NCBI GenBank assembly: GCA_963575645.1
Contig: OY754470.1
Location: 32,160,501-32,224,500 of the forward strand
Length of the DNA: 64,000 nt
From: Xanthostigma xanthostigma
Taxonomy: Eukaryota > Arthropoda > Insecta > Raphidioptera > Raphidiidae
Direction of reading: 5' to 3'
The notes under the pieces were generated by a model. That model searched no databases. It was not told the DNA's origin and was given only the letters and a program-made list of their open reading frames with translations. Of this stretch, positions 26,017 through 40,286 are shown piece by piece (the stretch's first letter is position 1; each line of letters opens with the position of its first letter). The translations under genes were made by a program, and so were the position numbers.

Positions 26017-27497
26017 GGTAAGTCTATTTACACTATAACATTCAGGTTTGGATCATTCTCTCATAAGAAAATGCAAACTGCATATTTACTATCATTTTAA
26101 CGCATACAAGCAGTTTTTACATGCTTTATGACAATTAGGTGCAAATGAGTCTTTATAGGCAAAATTGCTTTATTTCATGAGGGTAAGTCTATTTACACTA
26201 AAACATTCAGGTTTGGATCATTCTCTCATAAGAAAATGCAAACTGCATATTTACTATCATTTTCACGCAGACAAGCAGTTTTCACATGTTTTACGCAATT
26301 AGGTGGAAATAAGTTCTTAAAGACAAAATTGTTTTATTCCACAAAGGTATGTCTACTTTCACTATAACATTCAGGTTTGGATCATTCTCTCATAAGAAAA
26401 TGCAAACTGCATATTAACCATTATTTTAACGCAGACAAGCAGTTTTTACATGCTTCACGACAATTGCGTGCAAATGAGTCCTTAAGGGCAAAATTGCGTT
26501 ATTTTACAAAGGTAAGTCTATTTTCACTATAACATTCAGGTTTGGATCATTCTCTCATAAGAAAATGCAAACTGCATATTAACCATTATTTTAACGCAAC
26601 AAGCAGTTTTTACATGCTTTACGACAATTAGGTGCAAATGAGTCCTTATAGGCAAAATTGTTTTATTTCACAAAGGTAAGTCTACTTTCACTATAATATT
26701 CAGGGTTGGATCATTCTCTCATAAAAAATGCAAATTGCATATTAACCATTATTTTAACGCAGACAAGCAGTTTTTACATGCTTCACGACAATTGCGTGCA
26801 AATGAGTCCTTATAAGCAAAATTGCTTTATTTCATGAGAGTAAGTCTATTTACACTATAACATTCAGGTTTGGATCATTCTCTCATAAGAAAATGCAAAC
26901 TGCATATTAACCATTATTTTAACGCAACAAGCAGTTTTTACATGCTTTACGATTATTAGGTGCAAATGAGTCCTTATAGGCAAAATTGTTTTATTTCACA
27001 AAGGTAAGTCTACTTTCACTATAATATTCAGGGTTGGATCATTCTCTCATAACAAAATGCAAACTGCATATTAACCATTATTTTAACGCAGACAAGCAGT
27101 TTTTAAATGCTTTACGACAATTAGGTGCAAATGAGTCCTTATAGGCAAAATTGTTTTATTTCACAAAGGTAAGTCTACTTTCACTATAATATTCAGGGTT
27201 GGATCATTCTCTCATAACAAAATGCAAACTGCATATTAACCATTATTTTAACGCAGACAAGCAGTTTTTACATGCTTCACGACAATTGTATGCAAATGAG
27301 TCCTTATAGGCAAAATTGCTTTATTTTACAAAGGTAAGTCTATTTACACTATAACATTCTGGTTTGGATCTTTCTCTCATAAGGAAATGCAAACAGCATA
27401 TTAACCATTATTTTAACGCATACAAGCAGTTTTTACAAGCTTTATGACAATTAGGGGCAAATGAGTCTTTATAGGCAAAATTGCTTTATTTCATGAA
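26017..27497 (+). repeat. M9 unit, second copy in super-repeat copy 2
   Basis: This repeats the preceding unit 1481 bp downstream. Its ninth monomer carries attctggtttggatctttctc near 27360, with two substitutions against the M9 norm. Copy 3 shares only the second (gatctttctc near 39892), so one change happened before the 12.5-kb duplication and one after, or was corrected. Confidence 0.84.
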
Positions 27498-27763
27498 GGT
27501 AAGTCTATTTACACTATAATATTCAGGTTTGGATCATTCTCTCATAAGAAAATGCAAACTGCATATTTACTATCATTTTAACGCATACAAGCAGTTTTTA
27601 CATGCTTTATGACAATTAGGTGCAAATGAGTCTTTATAGGCAAAATTGCTTTATTTCATGAGGGTAAGTCTATTTACACTAAAACATTCAGGTTTGGATC
27701 ATTCTCTCATAAGAAAATGCAAACTGCATATTTACTATCATTTTCACGCAGACAAGCAGTTTT
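27498..27763 (+). repeat. truncated M9 copy in super-repeat copy 2
   Basis: About 1.6 monomers of M9 are followed by the same switch to the attgtatgc monomer seen at 14587. It starts with actataatattcaggtttgg where 14321 has actataacattcagg; 40021 shares the variant, grouping copies 2 and 3. Confidence 0.8.
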
Positions 27764-28993
27764 TACATGCTTCACGACAATTGTATGCAAATGAGTCCTT
27801 ATAGGCAAAATTGCTTTATTTTACAAAGGTAAGTCTATTTACACTATAACATTCAGGTTTGGATCATTCTCTCATAAGGAAATGCAAACAGCATTTTAAC
27901 CATTATTTTAACGCATACAAGCAGTTTTTACATGCTTTATGACAATTAGGGGCAAATGAGTCTTTATAGGCAAAATTGCTTTATTTCATGAAGGTAAGTC
28001 TATTTACACTATAACATTCAGGTTTGGATCATTCTCTCATAAGAAAATGTAAACTGCATATTAACCCTTATTTTAACGCAGACAAGCAGTTTTTACATGC
28101 TTCACGACAATTGCGTGCAAATGAGTCCTTATAGGCAAAATTGCGTTATTTTACAAAGGTAAGTCTATTTTCACTATAACATTCAGGTTTAGATCATTCT
28201 CTCATAAGAAAATGCAAACTGCATATTAACCATTATTTTAACGCACACAAGCAGTTTTTACATGCTTTATGACAATTAGGGGCAAATGAGTCCTTTTAGG
28301 CAAAATTGCTTTATTTTACAAAGGTAAGTCTATTTACACTATAACATTCAGGTTTGGATCATTCTCTCATAAAAAATGCAAACTGCATATTAACCATTAT
28401 TTTAACGCTGACAAGCAGTTTTTACATGCTTTACGACAATTAGGTGCAAATGAGTCCTTATAGGCAAAAGTGCTTTATTTCATGAACGTTAGTCTATTTA
28501 CACTATAACATTCAGGTTTGGATCATTCTCTCATAAGAAAATGCAAACTGCATATTAACCATTATTTTAACGCTGACAAGCAGTTTTTACATGCTTTACG
28601 ACAATTAGGTGCAAATGAGTCCTTATAGGCAAAATAGCTTTATTTTACAAAGGTAAGTATACTTAAACTATAACATTCAGGTTTGGATCATTCTCTCATA
28701 AGAAAATGCAAACTGCATATTAACGATTATTTTAACGCATACAAGCAGTTTTTACAAGCTTTATGACAATTAGGTGCAAATGAGTCCTTATAGGCAAAAT
28801 TGCTTTATTTCATGAGGGTTAGTCTATTTACACTATAACATTTAGGTTTGGATCATTCTCTCATAAGAAAATGCAAACTGCATATTTACTATCATTTTAA
28901 CGCATACAAACAGTTTTTACATGCTTTATGACAATTAGGTGCAAATGAGTCCTTATAGGCAAAATTGCTTTATTTCATGAGGGTAATGCTATT

Positions 28994-29157
28994 TTCACTA
29001 TAACATTCAGGTTTGGATCATTTTCTCATAAGAAAATGCAAGTTCATATTAACCATTATTTTAATGCAGACAAGCAGTTTTTACATGCTTTATGACAATT
29101 AGGGGCAAATGAGTCCTTATAGGCAAAATAGCTTTATTTCATTAAGGTTAGTCTATT
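28994..29157 (+). repeat. A-variant monomer (7), super-repeat copy 2
   Basis: Counterpart of 15815 in copy 1 and 41517 in copy 3. Confidence 0.88.
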
Positions 29158-29982
29158 TACACTATAACATTCAGGTTTGAATCTCTCTCACATAAGAAAA
29201 TGCAAACTGCATATTAACCATTATTTTAACGCTGACAAGCAGTTTTTACATGCTTCACGACAATTGCGTGCAAATGAGTACTTAAGACCAAAATCGCGTT
29301 ATTTTACAAAGGTAAGTCTATTTTCACTATAACATTCAGGTTTGGATCATTCTCTCATAAGAAAATGCAAACTGCATATTAACCATTATTTTAACGCATA
29401 CAGGCAGTTTTTACATGCTTTATGACAATTTGGGGCAAATGAGTCCTTATAGGCAAAATTGCTTTATTTCATTAAGGTAAGTCTATTTACACTATAACAT
29501 TCAGGTTTGGATCATTCTCTCATAAGAAAACGCAAACTGCATATTAACCATTATTTTAACGCTGACAAGCAGTTTTTACATGCTTTACGACAATTAGGTG
29601 CAAATGAGTCCTTATAGGCAAAAGTGCTTTATTTCATGAGGGTAAGTCTATTTACACTATAACATTCAGGTTTGGATCATTCTCTCATAAGAAAATGCAA
29701 ACTGCATATTAACTATCATTTTCACGCAGACAAGCAGTTTTCACATGTTTTACCACAATAAGGTGGAAATATGTCCTTAAAGGCAAAATTGTTTAATTTC
29801 ACAAAGGTAAGTCTACTTTCACTATAATATTCAGGGTTGGATCATTCTCTCATAAGAAAATGCAAACTGCATATTAACCATTATTTTAACGCAGACAAGC
29901 AGTTTTTAAATGCTTCACGACAATTGCGTGCAAATGAGTCCTTATAGGCAAAATTGCTTTATTTTACAAAGGTAAGTCTATT

Positions 29983-30147
29983 TATATTATAACATTCAGG
30001 TTTAGATCATTTTCTCAAAAGATAATGCAAACTGATCATTTCCTATTATTTTCACGCAGTCAAGCAGTTTTTACATGCTTCACGACAATTGCGTGCAAAT
30101 GAGTCCTTATAAGCAAAATTGCTTTATTTAATGAGGGTAAGTCTATT
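29983..30147 (+). repeat. X monomer, subtype a (7), super-repeat copy 2
   Basis: First of the a-b-c series of copy 2. Its counterpart in copy 3 is at 42506. Confidence 0.9.
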
Positions 30148-33100
30148 TACACTATAACATTCAGGTTTAGATCATTCTCTCATAAGAAAATGCTAACTGC
30201 ATATTAACCATTATTTTAACGCATACAAGCAGTTTTTACATGCTTTATGACAATTAGAGGCAAATGGGTCCTTATAGGCAAAATTGCTTTATTTCATGAA
30301 GGTTAGTCTATTTACACTATAACATTCAGGTTTGGATCATTCTCTCATAAGAAAATGCAAACTGCATATTAACCATTATTTTAACGCAACAAGCAGTTTT
30401 TACATGCTTCACGACAATTAGGTGCAAATGAGTCCTTATAGGCAAAATTGCTTTATTTCATGAGGGTAAGTCTATTTACACTATAACGTTCAGGTTTGGA
30501 TCATTCTCTCATAAGAAAATGCAAACTGCATATTTACTATCATTTTCACGCAGACAAGCAGTTTTTACATGCTTCACGACAATTGCGTGCAAATGAGTCC
30601 TTATAGGCAAAATTGCTTTATTTTACAAAAGTAAGTCTATTTACACTATAACATTCAGGTTTGGATCATTCTCTCATAAGAAAATGCAAACTGCATATTA
30701 ACCATTATTTTAACGCATACAAGCAGTTTTTACATGCTTTATGACAATTAGGGGCAAATGAGTCCTTATAGGCAAAATTGCTTTATTTTACAAAGGTAAG
30801 TTTACTTAAACTATAACATTCAGGTTTGGATCATTCTCTCATAAGAAAATGCAAACTGCATATTAACCATTATTTAAACGCAGACAAGCAGTTTTCACAT
30901 GCTTTACGACAATTAGGTGCAAATGAATCTTTATAAGCAAAATTGCTTTATTTCATGAGGGTAAGTCTATTTACACTATAACGTTCAGGTTTGGATCATT
31001 CTCTCATAAGAAAATGCAAACTGCATATTTACTATCATTTTCACGCAGACAAGCAGTTTTTACATGCTTCACGACAATTGCGTGCAAATGAGTCCTTATA
31101 GGCAAAATTGCTTTATTTTACAAAATCAAGTCTATTTACACTATAACATTCAGGTTTGGATCATTCTCTCATAAAAAAATGCAAACTGCATATTAACTAT
31201 TATTTTAACGCATACACGCAGTTTTTACAAGCTTTATGACAATTAGGTGCAAATGAGTCCTTATAGGCAAAATTGCTTTATTTCATGAGGGTAAGTCTAT
31301 TTACACTATAACATTCAGGTTTGGATCATTCTCTCATAAGAAAATGCAAACTGCATATTTACTATCATTTTATCGCATACAAGCAGTTTTTACATGCTTT
31401 ATGACAATTAGGTGCAAATGAGTCTTTATAGGCAAAATTGCTTTATTTCATGAGGGTAAGTCTATTTACACTAAAACATTCAGGTTTGGATCATTCTCTC
31501 ATAAGAAAATGCAAACTGCATATTTACTATCATTTTCACGCAGACAAGCAGTTTTCACATGTTTTACGCAATTAGGTGGAAATAAGTTCTTAAAGACAAA
31601 ATTGTTTTATTCCACAAAGGTATGTCTACTTTCACTATAACATTCAGGTTTGGATCATTCTCTCATAAGAAAATGCAAACTGCATATTAACCATTATTTT
31701 AACGCAGACAAGCAGTTTTTACATGCTTCACGACAATTGCGTGCAAATGAGTCCTTAAGGGCAAAATTGCGTTATTTTACAAAGGTAAGTCTATTTTCAC
31801 TATAACATTCAGGTTTGGATCATTCTCTCATAAGAAAATGCAAACTGCATATTAACCATTATTTTAACGCAACAAGCAGTTTTTACATGCTTTACGACAA
31901 TTAGGTGCAAATGAGTCCTTATAGGCAAAATTGTTTTATTTCACAAAGGTAAGTCTACTTTCACTATAATATTCAGGGTTGGATCATTCTCTCATAAAAA
32001 ATGCAAATTGCATATTAACCATTATTTTAACGCAGACAAGCAGTTTTTACATGCTTCACGACAATTGCGTGCAAATGAGTCCTTATAAGCAAAATTGCTT
32101 TATTTCATGAGAGTAAGTCTATTTACACTATAACATTCAGGTTTGGATCATTCTCTCATAAGAAAATGCAAACTGCATATTAACCATTATTTTAACGCAA
32201 CAAGCAGTTTTTACATGCTTTACGATTATTAGGTGCAAATGAGTCCTTATAGGCAAAATTGTTTTATTTCACAAAGGTAAGTCTACTTTCACTATAATAT
32301 TCAGGGTTGGATCATTCTCTCATAACAAAATGCAAACTGCATATTAACCATTATTTTAACGCAGACAAGCAGTTTTTAAATGCTTTACGACAATTAGGTG
32401 CAAATGAGTCCTTATAGGCAAAATTGTTTTATTTCACAAAGGTAAGTCTACTTTCACTATAATATTCAGGGTTGGATCATTCTCTCATAACAAAATGCAA
32501 ACTGCATATTAACCATTATTTTAACGCAGACAAGCAGTTTTTACATGCTTCACGACAATTGTATGCAAATGAGTCCTTATAGGCAAAATTGCTTTATTTT
32601 ACAAAGGTAAGTCTATTTACACTATAACATTCAGGTTTGGATCATTCTCTCATAAGGAAATGCAAACAGCATTTTAACCATTATTTTAACGCATACAAGC
32701 AGTTTTTACATGCTTTATGACAATTAGGGGCAAATGAGTCTTTATAGGCAAAATTGCTTTATTTCATGAAGGTAAGTCTATTTACACTATAACATTCAGG
32801 TTTGGATCATTCTCTCATAAGAAAATGTAAACTGCATATTAACCCTTATTTTAACGCAGACAAGCAGTTTTTACATGCTTCACGACAATTGCGTGCAAAT
32901 GAGTCCTTATAGGCAAAATTGCGTTATTTTACAAAGGTAAGTCTATTTTCACTATAACATTCAGGTTTAGATCATTCTCTCATAAGAAAATGCAAACTGC
33001 ATATTAACCATTATTTTAACGCACACAAGCAGTTTTTACATGCTTTATGACAATTAGGGGCAAATGAGTCCTTTTAGGCAAAATTGCTTTATTTTACAAA

Positions 33101-34761
33101 GGTAAGTCTATTTACACTATAACATTCAGGTTTGGATCATTCTCTCATAAAAAATGCAAACTGCATATTAACCATTATTTTAACGCTGACAAGCAGTTTT
33201 TACATGCTTTACGACAATTAGGTGCAAATGAGTCCTTATAGGCAAAAGTGCTTTATTTCATGAACGTTAGTCTATTTACACTATAACATTCAGGTTTGGA
33301 TCATTCTCTCATAAGAAAATGCAAACTGCATATTAACCATTATTTTAACGCTGACAAGCAGTTTTTACATGCTTTACGACAATTAGGTGCAAATGAGTCC
33401 TTATAGGCAAAATAGCTTTATTTTACAAAGGTAAGTATACTTAAACTATAACATTCAGGTTTGGATCATTCTCTCATAAGAAAATGCAAACTGCATATTA
33501 ACGATTATTTTAACGCATACAAGCAGTTTTTACAAGCTTTATGACAATTAGGTGCAAATGAGTCCTTATAGGCAAAATTGCTTTATTTCATGAGGGTTAG
33601 TCTATTTACACTATAACATTTAGGTTTGGATCATTCTCTCATAAGAAAATGCAAACTGCATATTTACTATCATTTTAACGCATACAAACAGTTTTTACAT
33701 GCTTTATGACAATTAGGTGCAAATGAGTCCTTATAGGCAAAATTGCTTTATTTCATGAGGGTAATGCTATTTTCACTATAACATTCAGGTTTGGATCATT
33801 TTCTCATAAGAAAATGCAAACTGCATATTAACCATTATTTTAACGCAGACAAGCAGTTTTTACATGCTTTATGACAATTAGGGGCAAATGAGTCCTTATA
33901 GGCAAAATAGCTTTATTTCATTAAGGTTAGTCTATTTACACTATAACATTCAGGTTTGAATCTCTCTCACATAAGAAAATGCAAACTGCATATTAACCAT
34001 TATTTTAACGCTGACAAGCAGTTTTTACATGCTTCACGACAATTGCGTGCAAATGAGTACTTAAGACCAAAATCGCGTTATTTTACAAAGGTAAGTCTAT
34101 TTTCACTATAACATTCAGGTTTGGATCATTCTCTTATAAGAAAATGCAAACTGCATATTAACCATTATTTTAACGCATACAGGCAGTTTTTACATGCTTT
34201 ATGACAATTTGGGGCAAATGAGTCCTTATAGGCAAAATTGCTTTATTTCATTAAGGTAAGTCTATTTACACTATAACATTCAGGTTTGGATCATTCTCTC
34301 ATAAGAAAACGCAAACTGCATATTAACCATTATTTTAACGCTGACAAGCAGTTTTTACATGCTTTACGACAATTAGGTGCAAATGAGTCCTTATAGGCAA
34401 AAGTGCTTTATTTCATGAGGGTAAGTCTATTTACACTATAACATTCAGGTTTGGATCATTCTCTCATAAGAAAATGCAAACTGCATATTAACTATCATTT
34501 TCACGCAGACAAGCAGTTTTCACATGTTTTACCACAATAAGGTGGAAATATGTCCTTAAAGGCAAAATTGTTTAATTTCACAAAGGTAAGTCTACTTTCA
34601 CTATAATATTCAGGGTTGGATCATTCTCTCATAAGAAAATGCAAACTGCATATTAACCATTATTTTAACGCAGACAAGCAGTTTTTAAATGCTTCACGAC
34701 AATTGCGTGCAAATGAGTCCTTATAGGCAAAATTGTTTTATTTTACAAAGGTAAGTCTATT

Positions 34762-34926
34762 TATATTATAACATTCAGGTTTAGATCATTTTCTCAAAAG
34801 ATAATGCAAACTGATCATTTCCTATAATTTTCACGCAGTCAAGCAGTTTTTACATGCTTCACGACAATTGCGTGCAAATGAGTCCTTATAAGCAAAATTG
34901 CTTTATTTAATGAGGGTAAGTCTATT
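34762..34926 (+). repeat. X monomer, subtype b (8), super-repeat copy 2
   Basis: Preceded by a ttgttttattttac monomer, a change shared only with the copy 3 counterpart at 48276. Confidence 0.9.
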
Positions 34927-36410
34927 TACACTATAACATTCAGGTTTGGATCATTCTCTCATAAGAAAATGCAAACTGCATATTAACCATTATTTTAACG
35001 CAACAAGCAGTTTTTACATGCTTTACGACAATTAGGTGCAAATGAGTCCTTATAGGCAAAATTGCTTTATTTCATGAGGGTAAGTCTATTTACACTATAA
35101 CGTTCAGGTTTGGATCATTCTCTCATAAGAAAATGCAAACTGCATATTAACCATTATTTTAACGCATACAAGCAGTTTTTACATGCTTTATGACAATTAG
35201 GGGCAAATGAGTCCTTATAGGCAAAATTGCTTTATTTTACAAAGGTAAGTTTACTTAAACTATAACATTCAGGTTTGGATCATTCTCTCATAAGAAAATG
35301 CAAACTGCATATTAACCATTATTTAAACGCAGACAAGCAGTTTTCACATGCTTTACGACAATTAGGTGCAAATGAATCTTTATAGGCAAAATTGCTTTAT
35401 TTCATGAGGGTAAGTCTATTTACACTATAACGTTCAGGTTTGGATCATTCTCTCATAAGAAAATGCAAACTGCATATTTACTATCATTTTCACGCAGACA
35501 AGCAGTTTTTACATGCTTCACGACAATTGCGTGCAAATGAGTCCTTATAGGCAAAATTGCTTTATTTTACAAAGGTAAGTCTATTTACACTATAACATTC
35601 AGGTTTGGATCATTCTCTCATAAGAAAATGCAAACTGCATATTAACTATTATTTTAACGCATACACGCAGTTTTTACAAGCTTTATGACAATTAGGTGCA
35701 AATGAGTCCTTATAGGCAAAATTGCTTTATTTCATGAGGGTAAGTCTATTTACACTATAACATTCAGGTTTGGATCATTCTCTCATAAGAAAATGCAAAC
35801 TGCATATTAACCATTATTTTAACGCATACAGGCAGTTTTTACATGCTTTATGACAATTAGGGGCAAATGAGTCCTTATAGGCAAAATTGCTTTATTTCAT
35901 TAAGGTAAGTCTATTTACACTATAACATTCAGGTTTGGATCATTCTCTCATAAGAAAACGCAAACTGCATAATAACCATTATTTTAACGCTGACAAGCAG
36001 TTTTTACATGCTTTACGACAATTAGGTGCAAATGAGTCCTTATAGGCAAGAGTGCTTTATTTCATGAGGGTTAGTCTATTTACACTATAACATTCAGGTT
36101 TGGATCATTCGCTCATAAGAAAATGCAAACTGCATATTTACTATCATTTTCACGCAGACAAGCAGTTTTCACATGTTTTACGACAATAAGGTGAAATTAA
36201 GTCCTTAAAGGCAAAATTGTTATATTTCACAAAGGTAAGTCTACTTTCACTATAATATTCAGGGTTGGATCATTCTCTCATAATAAAATGCAAACTGCAT
36301 ATTAACCATTATTTTAACGCAGACAAGCAGTTTTTAAATGCTTCACGACAATTGCGTGCAAATAAGTCCTTATAGGCAAAATTGCATTATTTTACAAAGG
36401 TAAGTCTATT

Positions 36411-36575
36411 TATATTATAACATTCAGGTTTGGATCATTTTCTCAAAAGATAATGCAAACTGATCATTTCCTATTATTTTCACGCAGTCAAGCAGTTTTT
36501 ACATGCTTCACGACAATTGCGTGCAAATGAGTCCTTATAAGCAAAATTGCTTTATTTCATGAGGGTAAGTCTATT
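36411..36575 (+). repeat. X monomer, subtype c (9), super-repeat copy 2
   Basis: Subtype c has ggtttggatc and atttcatgag, closer to the array norm. It is followed by a standard atgcaaactgc monomer with agaggcaaatgggtcc. Confidence 0.9.
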
Positions 36576-38539
36576 TACACTATAACATTCAGGTTTGGAT
36601 CATTCTCTCATAAGAAAATGCAAACTGCATATTAACCATTATTTTAACGCATACAAGCAGTTTTTACATGCTTTATGACAATTAGAGGCAAATGGGTCCT
36701 TATAGGCAAAATTGCTTTATTTCATGAAGGTTAGTCTATTTACACTATAACATTCAGGTTTGGATCATTCTCTCATAAGAAAATGCAAACTGCATATTAA
36801 CCATTATTTTAACGCAACAAGCAGTTTTTACATGCTTTACGACAATTAGGTGCAAATGAGTCCTTAAAGGAAAAATTGTTTTATTTCACAATGGTAAGTC
36901 TACTTTCACTATAACATTCAGGTTTGGATCATTCTCTCATAAGAAAATGCAAACTGCATATTAACCATTATTTTAACGCAGACAAGCAGTTTTTAAATGC
37001 TTCACGACAATTGCGTGCAAATGAGTCCTTATAAGCAAAATTGCTTTATTTCATGAGGGTAAGTCTATTTACACTATAACATTCAGGTTTGGATCATTCT
37101 CTCATAAGAAAATGCAAACTGCATATTATCTATTATTTTAACGCATACAAGCAGTGTTTACATGCTTTATGACAATTAGGGGCAAATGAGTCCTTATAGG
37201 CAAAATTGCTTTATTTCATAAGGGTAAGTCTATTTACACTATAACATTCAGGTTTGGATCATTCTCTCATAAGAAAATGCAAACTGAATATTGACTATCA
37301 TTTTCACGCAGACAAGCAGTTTTTACATGGTTTACGACAATTAGGTGCAAATAAGTCCTTAAAGAAAAAATTGTTTTATTTCACAATGGTAAGTCTACTT
37401 TCACTATAACATTCAGGTTTGGATCATTCTCTCATAAGAAAATGCAAACTGCATATTAACCATTATTTTAACGCAGACAAGCAGTTTTTACATGCTTCAC
37501 GACAATTGCGTGCAAATGAGTCCTTAAGGGCAAAATTGCGTTATTTTACAAAGGTAAGTCTATTTTCACTATAACATTCAGGTTTGGATCATTCTCTCAT
37601 AAGAAAATGCAAACTGCATATTAACCATTATTTTAACGCAACAAGCAGTTTTTACATGCTTTACGACAATTAGGTGCAAATGAGTCCTTATAGGCAAAAT
37701 TGTTTTATTTCACAAAGGTAAGTCTACTTTCACTATAATATTCAGGGTTGGATCATTCTCTCATAAAAAATGCAAATTGCATATTAACCATTATTTTAAC
37801 GCAGACAAGCAGTTTTTACATGCTTCACGACAATTGCGTGCAAATGAGTCCTTATAAGCAAAATTGCTTTATTTCATGAGAGTAAGTCTATTTACACTAT
37901 AACATTCAGGTTTGGATCATTCTCTCATAAGAAAATGCAAACTGCATATTAACCATTATTTTAACGCAACAAGCAGTTTTTACATGCTTTACGATTATTA
38001 GGTGCAAATGAGTCCTTATAGGCAAAATTGTTTTATTTCACAAAGGTAAGTCTACTTTCATTATAATATTCAGGGTTGGATCATTCTCTCATAACAAAAT
38101 GCAAACTGCATATTAACCATTATTTTAACGCAGACAAGCAGTTTTTAAATGCTTTACGACAATTAGGTGCAAATGAGTCCTTATAGGCAAAATTGTTTTA
38201 TTTCACAAAGGTAAGTCTACTTTCACTATAATATTCAGGGTTGGATCATTCTCTCATAACAAAATGCAAACTGCATATTAACCATTATTTTAACGCAGAC
38301 AAGCAGTTTTTACATGCTTCACGACAATTGTATGCAAATGAGTCCTTATAGGCAAAATTGCTTTATTTTACAAAGGTAAGTCTATTTACACTATAACATT
38401 CAGGTTTGGATCATTCTCTCATAAGGAAATGCAAACAGCATATTAACCATTATTTTAACGCATACAAGCAGTTTTTACATGCTTTATGACAATTAGGGGC
38501 AAATGAGTCTTTATAGGCAAAATTGCTTTATTTCATGAA

Positions 38540-40020
38540 GGTAAGTCTATTTACACTATAACATTCAGGTTTGGATCATTCTCTCATAAGAAAATGCAAA
38601 CTGCATATTTACTATCATTTTAACGCATACAAGCAGTTTTTACATGCTTTATGACAATTAGGTGCAAATGAGTCTTTATAGGCAAAATTGCTTTATTTCA
38701 TGAGGGTAAGTCTATTTACACTAAAACATTCAGGTTTGGATCATTCTCTCATAAGAAAATGCAAACTGCATATTTACTATCATTTTCACGCAGACAAGCA
38801 GTTTTCACATGTTTTACGCAATTAGGTGGAAATAAGTTCTTAAAGACAAAATTGTTTTATTCCACAAAGGTATGTCTACTTTCACTATAACATTCAGGTT
38901 TGGATCATTCTCTCATAAGAAAATGCAAACTGCATATTAACCATTATTTTAACGCAGACAAGCAGTTTTTACATGCTTCACGACAATTGCGTGCAAATGA
39001 GTCCTTAAGGGCAAAATTGCGTTATTTTACAAAGGTAAGTCTATTTTCACTATAACATTCAGGTTTGGATCATTCTCTCATAAGAAAATGCAAACTGCAT
39101 ATTAACCATTATTTTAACGCAACAAGCAGTTTTTACATGCTTTACGACAATTAGGTGCAAATGAGTCCTTATAGGCAAAATTGTTTTATTTCACAAAGGT
39201 AAGTCTACTTTCACTATAATATTCAGGGTTGGATCATTCTCTCATAAAAAATGCAAATTGCATATTAACCATTATTTTAACGCAGACAAGCAGTTTTTAC
39301 ATGCTTCACGACAATTGCGTGCAAATGAGTCCTTATAAGCAAAATTGCTTTATTTCATGAGAGTAAGTCTATTTACACTATAACATTCAGGTTTGGATCA
39401 TTCTCTCATAAGAAAATGCAAACTGCATATTAACCATTATTTTAACGCAACAAGCAGTTTTTACATGCTTTACGATTATTAGGTGCAAATGAGTCCTTAT
39501 AGGCAAAATTGTTTTATTTCACAAAGGTAAGTCTACTTTCACTATAATATTCAGGGTTGGATCATTCTCTCATAACAAAATGCAAACTGCATATTAACCA
39601 TTATTTTAACGCAGACAAGCAGTTTTTAAATGCTTTACGACAATTAGGTGCAAATGAGTCCTTATAGGCAAAATTGTTTTATTTCACAAAGGTAAGTCTA
39701 CTTTCACTATAATATTCAGGGTTGGATCATTCTCTCATAACAAAATGCAAACTGCATATTAACCATTATTTTAACGCAGACAAGCAGTTTTTACATGCTT
39801 CACGACAATTGTATGCAAATGAGTCCTTATAGGCAAAATTGCTTTATTTTACAAAGGTAAGTCTATTTACACTATAACATTCAGGTTTGGATCTTTCTCT
39901 CATAAGGAAATGCAAACAGCATATTAACCATTATTTTAACGCATACAAGCAGTTTTTACAAGCTTTATGACAATTAGGGGCAAATGAGTCTTTATAGGCA
40001 AAATTGCTTTATTTCATGAA
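38540..40020 (+). repeat. M9 unit in super-repeat copy 3
   Basis: This is the counterpart of 26017-27497 at offset 12523. Only the last seven or so monomers of the preceding M9 unit are present upstream (from 37390), because the copy 3 edge cuts it. Confidence 0.84.
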
Positions 40021-40286
40021 GGTAAGTCTATTTACACTATAATATTCAGGTTTGGATCATTCTCTCATAAGAAAATGCAAACTGCATATTTACTATCATT
40101 TTAACGCATACAAGCAGTTTTTACATGCTTTATGACAATTAGGTGCAAATGAGTCTTTATAGGCAAAATTGCTTTATTTCATGAGGGTAAGTCTATTTAC
40201 ACTAAAACATTCAGGTTTGGATCATTCTCTCATAAGAAAATGCAAACTGCATATTTACTATCATTTTCACGCAGACAAGCAGTTTT
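40021..40286 (+). repeat. truncated M9 copy in super-repeat copy 3
   Basis: This is the counterpart of 27498-27763, with the same truncation and the same switch into the attgtatgc monomer. Confidence 0.8.

Larger units (their letters stand above)
24867..37389 (+). repeat. super-repeat copy 2 (12,523 bp, 76 monomers)
   Basis: Positions 24867 to about 33149 recur at 37390-45672 with a constant offset of 12523, and about 33186-37416 recur at 46700-50930 with offset 13514. I found only a few substitutions over the unit, for example t27360 against a39883, t30654 against g43177 and c31393 against g43916. It contains X monomers of three subtypes in the order a (29983), b (34762), c (36411). The upstream edge is set at the mismatch between ggtatgtct (here) and ggtaagtct (copy 3). 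Confidence 0.85.

Noticed and set aside
34762-36575. Second 1649-bp tandem duplication, because X monomers at 34762 and 36411 are exactly 1649 bp apart
   Set aside because: Flanks do not match: the first is followed by an acgcaacaag monomer and the second by an agaggcaaatggg monomer, and the X subtypes differ (b and c). The spacing is simply ten monomers.
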